The notes under the pieces: generated by a model | Told to the model about the DNA's origin: nothing | Databases searched by the model: none | The model's input: only the letters and a program-made list of their open reading frames with translations | Position numbers and translations under genes: made by a program | Assembly: GCA_947501695.1 (NCBI GenBank) | Contig: CANMWO010000002.1 | Coordinates: 823,327 to 887,326 of the forward strand | DNA length: 64,000 nt | DNA from: an uncultured Sphingomonadaceae bacterium | GTDB lineage: Bacteria > Pseudomonadota > Alphaproteobacteria > Sphingomonadales > Sphingomonadaceae | Reading direction: 5' to 3' | In this document: positions 53,579-63,980 of the stretch, piece after piece | Numbering within the stretch: position 1 is the stretch's first letter | Layout of the letters: each line of letters starts with the position of its first letter

Positions 53579-56368
53579 TTACTTACCCACCGGATGTCCC
53601 AAAGCCTCAGCCACCAGCTGCGCTTGCTGTTCTTTATGCCGCGACGCCAAACCAGTTGCGGGCGACGCCGATGCGTCACGCCCTGCATAAACAGGATCAA
53701 CGGGGCCCAATTTCGCTTGCTCCAAACAATCCTCAAGATACGGCCTGACAAAATGCCAGCTGCCATTATTGCACGGCTCTTCTTGTGCCCAAACCAGCGT
53801 CTCAAGGTTTTTCATCCGCTTCAGCCGCACGACCAAAGGCTCGGACGGGAAGGGATAAAGCTGCTCGATCCGCACAATCGCTGTGTTCTTGTCTTTCGCG
53901 GCATCGCGCGCGTCGATCAGATCATAAGCCACCTTGCCCGAACAGAGCACCAGCCGCTTCACATCCTTGTCAGCCGGTGGATTAGTATCCGACTTGATCC
54001 GCATGAAATGATGATCGCCCTGAAACTCGCTCGCGCTCGATACGGCTGACTTATGACGCAATAATGATTTTGGCGTCATAATCACCAAGGGCTTGCGGAA
54101 GCTACGCAGCATTTGACGGCGCAATACGTGGAAATAATTGGCCGGGGTTGTGATATTCGCAACCTGGATATTATCCTGCGCGCAGAGTTGCAGGAACCGT
54201 TCGAGCCGCGCCGAGCTATGCTCTGGCCCTTGCCCTTCATAACCATGGGGCAGCAACATCACGAGGCCATTGGCGCGGAGCCATTTAGCTTCACCCGAAG
54301 CGATAAATTGATCAATCATGATCTGCGCGCCATTAGCGAAATCACCAAATTGCGCTTCCCAAAGCACAAGTGTTTTCGGATCAGCGCCAGCATAGCCATA
54401 TTCAAAGCCGAGCACGCCATATTCTGAAAGCGGGCTATCGAGCACTTCAAAACGGCCATGCGGGACGGTGCTCAAAGGTACATATTTCTCTTCGCTTTCC
54501 TGATCGACCCAGACGGCATGGCGCTGCGAAAATGTTCCGCGCCCGCTATCCTGACCAGATAGGCGAATATTATAACCTTCAGAAACCAAGGACCCATAAG
54601 CGAGCGCTTCGCCAGTCGCCCAGTCGAAATTTTCGCCAGACTGGAACATCTTCGCTTTGGCATCGAGCACCCGGCCCAAAGTCTTGTGAATCTTGTGCCC
54701 GTCAGGAACGGTGGTCAGCGTGCGCCCAAGACTTTCGAACAATTTTGGGTCAATCGCGGTTTCAACATTGCGCCGAGCGCTTTCAGGATCGGCGGGAATA
54801 TGCAGCCCCTGCCAACGCCCGCCAAACCAGTCCGCTTTATCGGGTTGATAGTCATCAGCCGCCTTGAATTCGCCCTCGAGATGATCGGCAAAGGCCTTAC
54901 GCGTCTTCGCGCCCCAATCCGCGTCAATCACGCCTTCCTCTATCAACCGGGCTTCGTAAAGCTTGCTGACTTTGGGATGCTTTTTAATCGCAGCATACAT
55001 GACCGGTTGGGTAAAGCTGGGTTCGTCGCCTTCATTATGGCCAAAGCGGCGATAGCACCACATATCGATCACGATATCGCGGCCAAAGCGTTGGCGAAAT
55101 TCAATCGCTATTTTGCAAGCGAAAGTCACCGCTTCGGGGTCATCACCGTTCACATGGAAAATCGGTGCCTGCACGCCTTTGGCAACGTCCGACGGATAAG
55201 GGGATGAGCGCGCAAATTGAGGGCTGGTGGTAAAACCAATTTGGTTGTTGATCACGAAATGGATGCAGCCGCCGGTATTATAGCCACGGATGCCAGAGAA
55301 GCCGAGACACTCCCAGACGATACCTTGGCCAGCAAAGGCGGCATCGCCGTGGATCAGCACGGGCAAGACCTGATCATGTTTTTTCAAATCATCGCGCGCC
55401 ACTTGCTGGGCACGGACTTTGCCGAGCACCACCGGGTCAACCGCTTCGAGATGCGAGGGATTGGGAACGAGAGACATGTGGACGCTGATCCCGTCAAATT
55501 CGCGATCGGTGGAAGTGCCCAAATGATATTTCACATCGCCAGATCCGCCGACATCATCGGGATTGGCAGAGCCACCGTGAAATTCGTGAAAGATAACCTT
55601 ATAAGGCTTTGCCATCACGTTCGCGAGAATGTTCAACCGTCCGCGATGGGCCATTCCATAAACAATATCGCGGACACCGGCGGCGCCGCCGTTTTTGATG
55701 ATATTTTCCAGCGCAGGCAGCATGGACTCACCGCCATCAAGGCCGAAACGCTTGGTGCCGACATATTTCTTGCCGAGGAAATTTTCATATTCCTCGCCCT
55801 CAATCACCTTGTTGAGGATCGCTTTCTTGCCTTCGGGCGTAAACTGAATGGCGGCGTCCTTGCCCTCCATCCGGTCCTGCAAAAAGCGCCGTTCCACCGT
55901 GTCGGCAATATGCATATATTCCAGGCCAACCGAGCCGCAATAATTGGCGCGGAGCACGGCTTCGATCTCGCGGATCGATGCGGTTTCAAAACCAAGTACA
56001 CCGCCGAGAAACACGGGCTTGTCCATCTCGTCAGCGGTAAAGCCGTGAAATTCGGGCGTCAGGTCAGCCGGTTCTTCCAGCTTGGACAGGCCCAAGGGAT
56101 CAAGATTGGCCCCAAGATGTCCGCGCACGCGGTAGGTGCGGATCAGCATCATCGCACGGATAGACTTTTCCGCCGCCAAGCCAACTTCAGCGTCGGACAT
56201 GGACTTGCCGGATTTCGCTGCAGCCGCCTTGATCTCGACACCCATTTGCGTGGGGTCAAGCGCGCTGTTTAATTCATCGGCGTCATCAATCGGCCAATGT
56301 TTCTTTTGCCAGCTCGGGCCTGCTTCCTTTTCGGAAGTTCCTGCAAATTCCTGACCTTCTAGTCCCAT
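53579..56368 (-). CDS. sucA: 2-oxoglutarate dehydrogenase E1 component
   Basis: A 929-residue thiamine-diphosphate enzyme that decarboxylates 2-oxoglutarate and passes succinyl to SucB. Family segments include the N-terminal SALDPTQMGV region, YGMAHRGRLNILANVM, the ThDP/Mg site GDAAFAGQGIVWE with NNQIGFTTSP, and the pyrimidine-domain VDQESEEKYVPL with YEGQGPEHSSARLERFLQ. Length is normal for sphingomonads. It is preceded by sucD and followed by sucB, each spacer containing a short palindrome. It acts in the TCA cycle in the cytosol. Confidence 0.97.
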   Translation of the reverse strand: MGLEGQEFAGTSEKEAGPSWQKKHWPIDDADELNSALDPTQMGVEIKAAAAKSGKSMSDAEVGLAAEKSIRAMMLIRTYRVRGHLGANLDPLGLSKLEEPADLTPEFHGFTADEMDKPVFLGGVLGFETASIREIEAVLRANYCGSVGLEYMHIADTVERRFLQDRMEGKDAAIQFTPEGKKAILNKVIEGEEYENFLGKKYVGTKRFGLDGGESMLPALENIIKNGGAAGVRDIVYGMAHRGRLNILANVMAKPYKVIFHEFHGGSANPDDVGGSGDVKYHLGTSTDREFDGISVHMSLVPNPSHLEAVDPVVLGKVRAQQVARDDLKKHDQVLPVLIHGDAAFAGQGIVWECLGFSGIRGYNTGGCIHFVINNQIGFTTSPQFARSSPYPSDVAKGVQAPIFHVNGDDPEAVTFACKIAIEFRQRFGRDIVIDMWCYRRFGHNEGDEPSFTQPVMYAAIKKHPKVSKLYEARLIEEGVIDADWGAKTRKAFADHLEGEFKAADDYQPDKADWFGGRWQGLHIPADPESARRNVETAIDPKLFESLGRTLTTVPDGHKIHKTLGRVLDAKAKMFQSGENFDWATGEALAYGSLVSEGYNIRLSGQDSGRGTFSQRHAVWVDQESEEKYVPLSTVPHGRFEVLDSPLSEYGVLGFEYGYAGADPKTLVLWEAQFGDFANGAQIMIDQFIASGEAKWLRANGLVMLLPHGYEGQGPEHSSARLERFLQLCAQDNIQVANITTPANYFHVLRRQMLRSFRKPLVIMTPKSLLRHKSAVSSASEFQGDHHFMRIKSDTNPPADKDVKRLVLCSGKVAYDLIDARDAAKDKNTAIVRIEQLYPFPSEPLVVRLKRMKNLETLVWAQEEPCNNGSWHFVRPYLEDCLEQAKLGPVDPVYAGRDASASPATGLASRHKEQQAQLVAEALGHPVGK

Positions 56369-56391
56369 GATCTGTTCCTTGGGGAGGGTGA

Positions 56392-56411
56392 GCCCCTGCC
56401 AGCGCAGGGGC
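56392..56411. repeat. Single hairpin repeat between sucD and sucA
   Basis: GCCCCTGC and GCAGGGGC with a CAGC loop, the same stem as one arm of the 53485-53570 element. It fills the 54-base spacer between sucD and sucA. Confidence 0.75.
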
Positions 56412-56422
56412 CCAACAATAAT

Positions 56423-57313
56423 CTAGACCGTTTCTTTCAGCATCGCATCAAGCGTGGTGCCAAGCTCTGACGGGCTTGGAGACACACGGATGCCAGCCGC
56501 TTCCATCGCCGCGATCTTGTCTTCTGCGCCGCCCTGGCCGCCCGAAACAATCGCGCCCGCATGGCCCATGCGGCGGCCCGGAGGCGCCGTGAGACCTGCG
56601 ATAAAGCCAACCATCGGCTTGCTGCGGCCTTTTTTCGCTTCGTCAGCAATAAATTGCGCCGCTTCTTCTTCTGCGCTGCCGCCAATTTCACCGATCATGA
56701 TGATCGATTTGGTTTCATCGTCCGCAAGGAAAAGCTCGAGCACGTCGATAAAGTTGGTGCCATTGACCGGGTCACCGCCAATGCCGACCGCTGTGGTCTG
56801 GCCCAGGCCAACCGCTGTGGTCTGATGCACTGCCTCATAGGTCAGCGTACCGGAACGCGAGACAACGCCCACGGAACCTTTTTGGAAAATGCTCCCGGGC
56901 ATGATGCCGATCTTACATTCATCAGGAGTCAAAACGCCGGGGCAGTTAGGGCCAATAAGCCTCGACTTGGAACCTTGCAGCGCCCGCTTCACCCGCACCA
57001 TGTCGAGCACCGGAACACCTTCGGTAATCGCAACGATCAGTTCAATCTCGGCATCAATCGCTTCAAGGATCGAGTCCGCAGCAAATGGCGGCGGCACATA
57101 AACCACCGAAGCGGTCGCGCCGGTGGCGTGCTTGGCTTCTTCCACAGTATTATAGTTGGGCAGACCGATATGGGTGGTGCCGCCCTTGCCGGGGGTCACG
57201 CCCGCAACCATCTGCGTACCATAAGCCAAAGCCTGTTCGGTGTGGAACGTGCCGGTATTGCCGGTCATGCCTTGGGTTATGACCTTGGTGTTTTTGTCTA
57301 TAAGAATGCTCAT
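56423..57313 (-). CDS. sucD: Succinate-CoA ligase, alpha subunit
   Basis: A 296-residue SucD. The CoA-binding [14 protein letters not shown] is near the N-terminus, [20 protein letters not shown] in the middle, and the phosphorylated His at about 251 in [13 protein letters not shown]. It makes GTP or ATP from succinyl-CoA together with SucC. The beta subunit gene sucC is not next to it, nor anywhere in the window; a small membrane protein gene occupies the place between mdh and sucD. The next gene after it on the strand is sucA. Confidence 0.97.
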   Translation of the reverse strand: MSILIDKNTKVITQGMTGNTGTFHTEQALAYGTQMVAGVTPGKGGTTHIGLPNYNTVEEAKHATGATASVVYVPPPFAADSILEAIDAEIELIVAITEGVPVLDMVRVKRALQGSKSRLIGPNCPGVLTPDECKIGIMPGSIFQKGSVGVVSRSGTLTYEAVHQTTAVGLGQTTAVGIGGDPVNGTNFIDVLELFLADDETKSIIMIGEIGGSAEEEAAQFIADEAKKGRSKPMVGFIAGLTAPPGRRMGHAGAIVSGGQGGAEDKIAAMEAAGIRVSPSPSELGTTLDAMLKETV

Positions 57314-57325
57314 CCTATTTCCTAA

Positions 57326-58686
<1,361 letters not shown>

Positions 58687-58787
58687 TCAACCATTGAAAG
58701 GACCAATTTAGGGGGTTTCTTTGCAAGTAGTTTGCATTAGCAATAATCGCTCTAATGACGATTAAAGCCTGTCCTCCAATCAAAACC

Positions 58788-58866
58788 CGTCATCCTGAAC
58801 TTGTTTCAGGATCTCTCAAAAATGGACACTGCCTGCAGGAGGTTCTGAAACAAGTTCAGGATGACG
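58788..58866. repeat. Perfect palindromic CGTCATCC-type repeat upstream of mdh
   Basis: Perfect 22-base arms (58788-58809 and 58845-58866, beginning CGTCATCCTGAAC) around a 35-base centre. Each arm contains its own small hairpin CCTGAA/TTCAGG. It is the best-preserved copy of the element also seen at 52160-52217. It lies in the 58615-59390 gene-free region; the mdh promoter should be between 58615 and here. Confidence 0.9.
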
Positions 58867-59080
58867 ATTGGCGGGTAGTAATCGCTTTCCTACATGTGCT
58901 GGCTCATGATAAATTACGGCTTGTAATGCACCCTATTTTGAACAGGTTCTGCTCTAATGTTTTATACGATTGCGCTTTGCCAAAGAGCACCAATAATCTC
59001 TGAAATAAAACGGCATGGGCAGGGTGTGATTTGTGTGAACTTTGGGAGGAGTTTTTGTTGGACCGGGTGTTTTTATTGGA

Positions 59081-59287
59081 CCTCAAGTGCCGGGCGCGGG
59101 CATCCGCCCGCTTGGCTTTCCTCCCATAAGCTCGGGCGCGCGGTCGCGCTTGCCGACGCGATGCGTCGGATCAGCGCGATCTTGCCGGCTGGCACCAAAC
59201 CGACGCGAAGCGGAGGCAAGGCCGACCGGCCGCCGCGCCTTATGGCGCGTAGCCAAGCGGGCGGATGCCCGCGCCCAGCGCCTGAGG
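59081..59287. repeat. 207-bp high-GC imperfect palindrome
   Basis: Outer arms 59081-59117 and 59251-59287 pair over 37 bases with about three mismatches; the inner 25 bases of each (59093-59117, 59251-59275) are perfect. The centre holds further short inverted pieces, such as CCGACGC/GCGTCGG at 59153-59169. GTGTGAACTTT occurs on both sides (about 59033 and 59310), which could be a target-site-like or ancestral direct repeat. No transposase gene is inside. It looks like a MITE-like or structural repeat. The rest of the gap 58867-59390 has no recognisable gene. Confidence 0.8.
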
Positions 59288-59390
59288 TTAAACAAAAAAA
59301 CCCCGTGAACCGTGTGAACTTTGCCCCCATTGCCAAGACCGGTGCGGCGCGCCATGATGCCGAAAAAAGAAATCAGGAGAGAGCAAGCCC

Positions 59391-60491
59391 ATGCTGAGCA
59401 AAGGCGACGATTATCCATTGCACCAAACGCCCGAACCGATGGCGGTGTCCGGCGGCAACCGGAATTTCTACGACCGCTATTTCTTCAACGGTTATAGCGC
59501 GGATGGCAGCATTTTCTTCGCTGCGGCTCTCGGCGTCTATCCCCAGCTCGACATTATGGATGCCGCCTTTTGCGTGTCGATAGACGGCAAGCAACATAAT
59601 CTGCGCGCCTCCAAACGCATGGGCAGCGAGCGGCTGGACCTGAGCGTCGGTCCAATCACAGTTGAGATTGTTGAGCCGTTACGGGAACTGCGGCTCATCA
59701 TAGAGGGCAATGACAGCCCGATTACCGCCGACATCCGCTTCACCGCGCGCCACGTGCCCATAGAAGAACCGCGCTTCATCCGCCGGGACGGGCCGAGGCT
59801 AGTCATGGACTATACAAGGATGACCCAGAACGGCGGCTGGTCCGGGACGATCAGTGTAGACGGCCAAGACATTGCCCTGAACCTTGAAACCCATCGCGGC
59901 ACCCGCGATCGCAGCTGGGGCATCCGGCCGATTGGCGCGCCAGAATCGCAACCACCACCAACTGGCGCTTTCCCGCAGTTCTGGTGGCTATGGACGCCTT
60001 TGAATTTCGATAACCACGCCTGTTTCTTTCACAGCAATGACGATGGGGAAGGATTGCCGTGGAACCGGCGCGGCGTGGTCGATGACCTGGCTGGATCAGC
60101 CAGTGAATTTGAACCCAAAGCGATGGATTTAAGCTATTATCAAGGCACGCGCCGCATCAAACAGGTCGCGCTGGAAACCGGCAATGGCACGCTCTCTATC
60201 ACGCCGCGTACCGGCGACCAAAGCCGCACATTTTATATGTCCGGTCTTGGTTATATGCATCCGGTCTGGGGACACGGGATGGATCATGGCGATCTAGAGG
60301 TTACGCACGACATCATCGCCCTCGAACCCTCGCCAGCCATTGATATGACAACCATCCATATTCAAGCGTTGAGTGATGCGGTGCTAACTGTGGATGGGCA
60401 GGAGCATCACGGTATCGGGGTGGTCGAACAGCTGTTTATCGGCCCGCACCAGACTAGCGGGCTGACCGGCCTGATGGATCCTACATCATGA
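59391..60491 (+). CDS. Lipocalin/CrtC-like protein of unknown function (DUF7064/7065-like)
   Basis: A 366-residue soluble protein with no signal peptide. It reads as two beta-rich halves, with RNFYDRYFFNGYSADGSIFF near the start, RDRSWGIRPIG in the middle and FYMSGLGYMHPVWGHGMDHG later. This resembles the AttH/CrtC-like lipocalin fold seen in hydroxyneurosporene synthase relatives and in proteins labelled DUF7064/7065; this is recalled, not searched. It overlaps the next gene (a phosphotransferase) by four bases, so the two work as a unit, perhaps on a hydrophobic alcohol or steroid-like compound. An AGGAGA site is 11 bases before the ATG. Confidence 0.75.
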   Translation: MLSKGDDYPLHQTPEPMAVSGGNRNFYDRYFFNGYSADGSIFFAAALGVYPQLDIMDAAFCVSIDGKQHNLRASKRMGSERLDLSVGPITVEIVEPLRELRLIIEGNDSPITADIRFTARHVPIEEPRFIRRDGPRLVMDYTRMTQNGGWSGTISVDGQDIALNLETHRGTRDRSWGIRPIGAPESQPPPTGAFPQFWWLWTPLNFDNHACFFHSNDDGEGLPWNRRGVVDDLAGSASEFEPKAMDLSYYQGTRRIKQVALETGNGTLSITPRTGDQSRTFYMSGLGYMHPVWGHGMDHGDLEVTHDIIALEPSPAIDMTTIHIQALSDAVLTVDGQEHHGIGVVEQLFIGPHQTSGLTGLMDPTS

Positions 60492-61540
60492 GCGCGGCAT
60501 TCCCATTGCGCCCGGAAGCGTTTGAAAAGGCGTTTGTTGAGGAGGTTTTTGGCGCACCATCGGGGGCTTTGACATCGCTTACCTACAAGCCGGTTGGGAC
60601 GGGTCAGGTTTGCGATAGCTATCGCTTTCGTTGCGAATGGAAAGAGGGCTATGACGAGTTATTGCGACCACCAACGTTCATCGCCAAATGTCCAAGCGCC
60701 GATGAGATCAGTCGTAGTGCGGCCGCCATTTTCCATCTCTATGATATGGAGGTAGGGTGGTACCGCGATGTTGCTGGCGGCTCCGGTGTCATTTGTCCGA
60801 AATGCTACCACGCTGCCATTGCCGACAACGAACAGGAATTTGTCCTGATCCTCGAAGACATGGCACCGGCAGAGCAAGGCGATCAATTGGCCGGAGCAAC
60901 ACTTGTCCAAGTTGAGACGACTCTGGAAGAAGCTGCTGGCCTCCACAGCTTCAGGCCTGATGGTGGCTTTGAGAAATTCAAGTGGCTTCACCACTCCGCT
61001 GATAATGTTGCGTTTACCCAGCAGACCCTGGCCAATGGCTATCCGCTTTTCAGGGAGCGATTTGCCGACCTTCTATCTAGCGAAATACTCGATATTGGCC
61101 AGCAACTGGTGGATCGGATCGGCTCCTATGTAGGGCACGAACCTTTGGAACAGACCATTACCCATGGCGATATGCGGCTCGATAATATCCTGTTTCATGG
61201 GGGCGGGGAGATCGCTGCTCTGGTGGATTGGCAAACCTGCTCGCTCGGCAATCCCGCCAATGATGTCGCCTATATGATCGGCACCAGTTTTGCCGACCCG
61301 ACTATGCGCCGGGATGAAGAGGAGCAGTTAGTTAAAGCCTATTTGGCGCGGCGAAAGGATGCGCCGGATTTCGATGCCTTCTGGCAGGAATATCGCCGCC
61401 ATGCCTTTTCCGGTTTCATTATGGCAATCAACGCGTCGCTGCATGTTGAGCAGACCGATCGCGGCGACCGCATGTTCGCGGCAATGGCGGAGCGCCCTGC
61501 GCAAATGGCGATTGATCTGGATAGTTTGAGCTTGGTTTAG
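60488..61540 (+). CDS. APH-like phosphotransferase family protein
   Basis: A 350-residue aminoglycoside-phosphotransferase/ecdysteroid-kinase-like protein. The catalytic loop is THGDMRLDNILF (catalytic Asp, metal Asn) and the metal-binding Asp is in ALVDWQTCSLGNP. ATP binding is expected through the N-terminal beta lobe (KPVGTGQVCDSYRF) and an IAKCPS Lys. The physiological acceptor is unknown; antibiotic resistance is not implied. It is coupled to the lipocalin-like gene before it and converges with zapE with a one-base gap. Confidence 0.88.
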   Translation: MSAAFPLRPEAFEKAFVEEVFGAPSGALTSLTYKPVGTGQVCDSYRFRCEWKEGYDELLRPPTFIAKCPSADEISRSAAAIFHLYDMEVGWYRDVAGGSGVICPKCYHAAIADNEQEFVLILEDMAPAEQGDQLAGATLVQVETTLEEAAGLHSFRPDGGFEKFKWLHHSADNVAFTQQTLANGYPLFRERFADLLSSEILDIGQQLVDRIGSYVGHEPLEQTITHGDMRLDNILFHGGGEIAALVDWQTCSLGNPANDVAYMIGTSFADPTMRRDEEEQLVKAYLARRKDAPDFDAFWQEYRRHAFSGFIMAINASLHVEQTDRGDRMFAAMAERPAQMAIDLDSLSLV

Positions 61541-61541
61541 A

Positions 61542-62663
61542 TCAGAGTGCTTCGCCCGTGCCATGGCCGAGCGCGAGATAGTCATCCGACTGCATCTCGA
61601 CCAGCCGGGAGGCGGTGCGGACAAATTCGAATGACCCGTCACCCTCGGGATATAGCATATCGGGTTCAGCATCAGCACTAGCGAGCAGCTTGACGCGATA
61701 TTCGTAGAGCGCGTCGATGAGGGTGACAAAGCGTGCCGCTTCGTTGCGGTTCTCTTTGGACAGGATAGGAATACCGACGATGATGACACTGTGAAAATGC
61801 CGCGCAATGGCAAGATAATCCGGGGCTCCTCGGGCTTCGGCACACAGCCGTTTGAACGAGAAAACACCGACGCCTTTCAGCGCTTTAGGCACATGCATCG
61901 ACCGAGCGCCTTGCACTGGCAGTTCTTCAGATGGGACATGCGCGCGGTCTTCGGGCGGATAATCGGTCAGGCGAAAGAAAGCCTCGCTCAATGCCTTGGT
62001 CGCAGCGTCGCCATTGGGCACATGCCAAAGGTCAACCCCACCGAGACGCTCGCGGCGATAGTCGGTCGGCCCGTTGAGCGAGATGACATCAAGCCGGTTC
62101 TCCAGCAGATCGATAAACGGCAGAAAATGTTCGCGATTGAGGCCGTCTTTGTAAAGATCAACCGGTGGTCGATTGGAGGTCGCGATCAGCGTCACACCAG
62201 CCTCGACCAAGCCGGCAAACAGCCGCGACATGATCATCGCGTCGGCGCTGTTGTTGACGACCATTTCATCAAAGGCGAGGAACCGCGCCTCATTTGCCAG
62301 CGCCGTCACGACCGGAAGGATCGGATCACCTTGCTCCTTCTTGCGCTCTTCATTTAACCGGGCATGCACATCCAGCATAAATTCATGAAAATGCGCGCGC
62401 TTCTTGCGGTTGATCTGGAGGCTGTCGTAAAACAGGTCCATCAGCATCGACTTGCCCCGCCCGACACCGCCCCACATATATATGCCGCGCGGCGCTTTTG
62501 GCTTTTTCGAAAACATACGCCAAAGCACGCTACCACGAGGTGGAACAGCTTCTAGTTCTTCCTGCATTTGAGCCAAACGCTTTGCACAAGCCTCTTGATC
62601 GACGTCCGGTTTTAGTTCGCCATTGGCGATCAATGCCTGATAGCGCGGATAGAAGCCCGTCAT
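61542..62663 (-). CDS. zapE: Cell division protein ZapE (AFG1-like ATPase)
   Basis: A 373-residue AAA-type ATPase. The Walker A is GGVGRGKS at residues 65-72 and the Walker B-like segment is FLAFDEMVV, then the sensor segment ATSNRPPVDLY. ZapE binds FtsZ and affects Z-ring stability; mitochondrial relatives (AFG1) help degrade respiratory-chain subunits. It lies 7 bases after the PaaI thioesterase gene, in a minus-strand run starting with sdhB. Position next to sdhB is common in sphingomonads (recalled). Confidence 0.93.
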   Translation of the reverse strand: MTGFYPRYQALIANGELKPDVDQEACAKRLAQMQEELEAVPPRGSVLWRMFSKKPKAPRGIYMWGGVGRGKSMLMDLFYDSLQINRKKRAHFHEFMLDVHARLNEERKKEQGDPILPVVTALANEARFLAFDEMVVNNSADAMIMSRLFAGLVEAGVTLIATSNRPPVDLYKDGLNREHFLPFIDLLENRLDVISLNGPTDYRRERLGGVDLWHVPNGDAATKALSEAFFRLTDYPPEDRAHVPSEELPVQGARSMHVPKALKGVGVFSFKRLCAEARGAPDYLAIARHFHSVIIVGIPILSKENRNEAARFVTLIDALYEYRVKLLASADAEPDMLYPEGDGSFEFVRTASRLVEMQSDDYLALGHGTGEAL

Positions 62664-62670
62664 ATGCGCG

Positions 62671-63177
62671 TCACGCGGACGCCGGTTTTTGCGGCGGCGC
62701 TTTCTTCACGATTGCGGTGTAGGACGCCATATTTTCTTGACCATCTCCCTGCACAACCAAGCCGCGCAGAAACAGAAAACGCCCCGTTTCACGAGCCACT
62801 TCCACCTGCGCTTCCAATGGCTCATAAAGCCGTGCTGCGCCGATAAAATGGGTTTGCAATTCTAAAGTCACGGCAAAACCAGAGGGTCCGATATCGAGCA
62901 CCCGCATTGCAGCAAATAAAGCGCAATCAATAAAACCCATCATCGTTCCGCCATGAACCACATCGCCAAGATTTCGATGCTGCCGCTCCGGAAACATTCG
63001 AATTCGGGCGATAGTATCAGCAACGCCGTCACCACCCCGTCGCATGATCATGGGACCCAAAAAGCTGTTATAGCATTCGGGGTCTTTCAATTTCCAGTGG
63101 TACCAACCCGGATGATCAGGATCTGGTTCGCTTGTAAAAAACTCAGGTTCTAGGTCAGCCATCAGCGTGCTACCCAT
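62671..63177 (-). CDS. PaaI-family hotdog-fold thioesterase
   Basis: A 168-residue hotdog-fold thioesterase. The active-site region is NLGDVVHGGTMMGFIDCAL, with the HGG motif and an Asp on the long helix; VTLELQTHFIGAARLYEP is the second typical strand. It would cleave an acyl-CoA, possibly aromatic. Two ATGs are possible (63177 and 63162); neither has a clear ribosome-binding site. It follows sdhB after a 20-base gap. Confidence 0.88.
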   Translation of the reverse strand: MGSTLMADLEPEFFTSEPDPDHPGWYHWKLKDPECYNSFLGPMIMRRGGDGVADTIARIRMFPERQHRNLGDVVHGGTMMGFIDCALFAAMRVLDIGPSGFAVTLELQTHFIGAARLYEPLEAQVEVARETGRFLFLRGLVVQGDGQENMASYTAIVKKAPPQKPASA

Positions 63178-63197
63178 CTGCTAGCATCGACCAAGTA

Positions 63198-63980
63198 TCA
63201 AGCTTCCCGAGCAGCCGCCATCTTCTTGATCTCAGCAATTGCCTTCGCAGGCGACAGACCTTTGGGACAGGCATTGGCGCAGTTCATGATCGTGTGGCAG
63301 CGATAGAGCCGAAAAGGATCCTCCAACTCATCGAGCCTTTCACCGGTCATTTCGTCACGGCTATCAGCGAGCCACCGATAGGCTTGCAGCAAAATAGCAG
63401 GGCCAAGGAATTTATCAGAATTCCACCAATAGCTTGGGCAACTGGTTTGACAGCACGCACACAGGATGCACTCATAGAGACCATCGAGTTTTGCGCGATC
63501 TTCAGGTGATTGCAGTCGCTCTTTACCAGATGGTGTTGGCGTAACCGTTTTCAGCCAAGGCTGTATGGATGCGTATTGCGCATAGAAATGGGTAAAATCA
63601 GGGACCAGGTCCTTGATCACTTCCATATGAGGCAGCGGTGTAATTTTTACTTCCTTGCCACAATCTTCAATCGCTGTGGTGCAAGCAAGGCCGTTTTTAC
63701 CATCAATATTCATGGCACAGGATCCGCAAATACCTTCCCGACAAGACCGGCGGAAAGTAAGCGTTGAATCCTGCTCGCTTTTCATCTTGATCAGCGCATC
63801 GAGAACCATTGGTCCGCAGTCATCGGTATCAATCTTAAACGTATCATAGCTGGGGTTTTTGCCGCTATCCGGATCATAACGATAGACCTTGAACGCCCGA
63901 GCTTTGCCGCCGCTCAGTGCTTCATGCACCTCTCCGGTCTTACGGATTTTGCTATTTTTCGGGAGAGTGAAAGTTGCCAT
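63198..63980 (-). CDS. sdhB: Succinate dehydrogenase iron-sulfur subunit
   Basis: A 260-residue SdhB of complex II. The 2Fe-2S cysteines are C80, C85, C88 and C100 ([15 protein letters not shown]). The 4Fe-4S/3Fe-4S region has C171, C174, C177 and C181 ([11 protein letters not shown]) and C228, C234 and C238 ([11 protein letters not shown]). It carries electrons from SdhA to the membrane quinone site. sdhA would lie just beyond the right edge on the same strand, so this is probably the last sdh gene. It begins 20 bases from the window end. Confidence 0.97.
   Translation of the reverse strand: MATFTLPKNSKIRKTGEVHEALSGGKARAFKVYRYDPDSGKNPSYDTFKIDTDDCGPMVLDALIKMKSEQDSTLTFRRSCREGICGSCAMNIDGKNGLACTTAIEDCGKEVKITPLPHMEVIKDLVPDFTHFYAQYASIQPWLKTVTPTPSGKERLQSPEDRAKLDGLYECILCACCQTSCPSYWWNSDKFLGPAILLQAYRWLADSRDEMTGERLDELEDPFRLYRCHTIMNCANACPKGLSPAKAIAEIKKMAAAREA

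Noticed and set aside
55217-56272. 351-codon plus-strand frame inside sucA
   Set aside because: Antisense shadow of a conserved enzyme gene with no ribosome-binding site or recognisable domain.
56780-56830. Direct repeat of ACCGCTGTGGTCTG within sucD
   Set aside because: It encodes two QTTAVG segments that are normal in alphaproteobacterial SucD, so no rearrangement is needed.
58755-59003. 82-codon frame crossing the CGTCATCC repeat
   Set aside because: Its middle part is translated repeat sequence and the rest has no coding character.
59042-59418. Small overlapping frames on both strands in the palindrome upstream of the lipocalin-like gene
   Set aside because: They arise from the GC-rich inverted repeat; their residues repeat in both directions and match no family.
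60488-61540. Phosphotransferase as an antibiotic-resistance gene
   Set aside because: The APH fold covers many metabolic kinases; the context is a metabolic pair and nothing points to drug modification.
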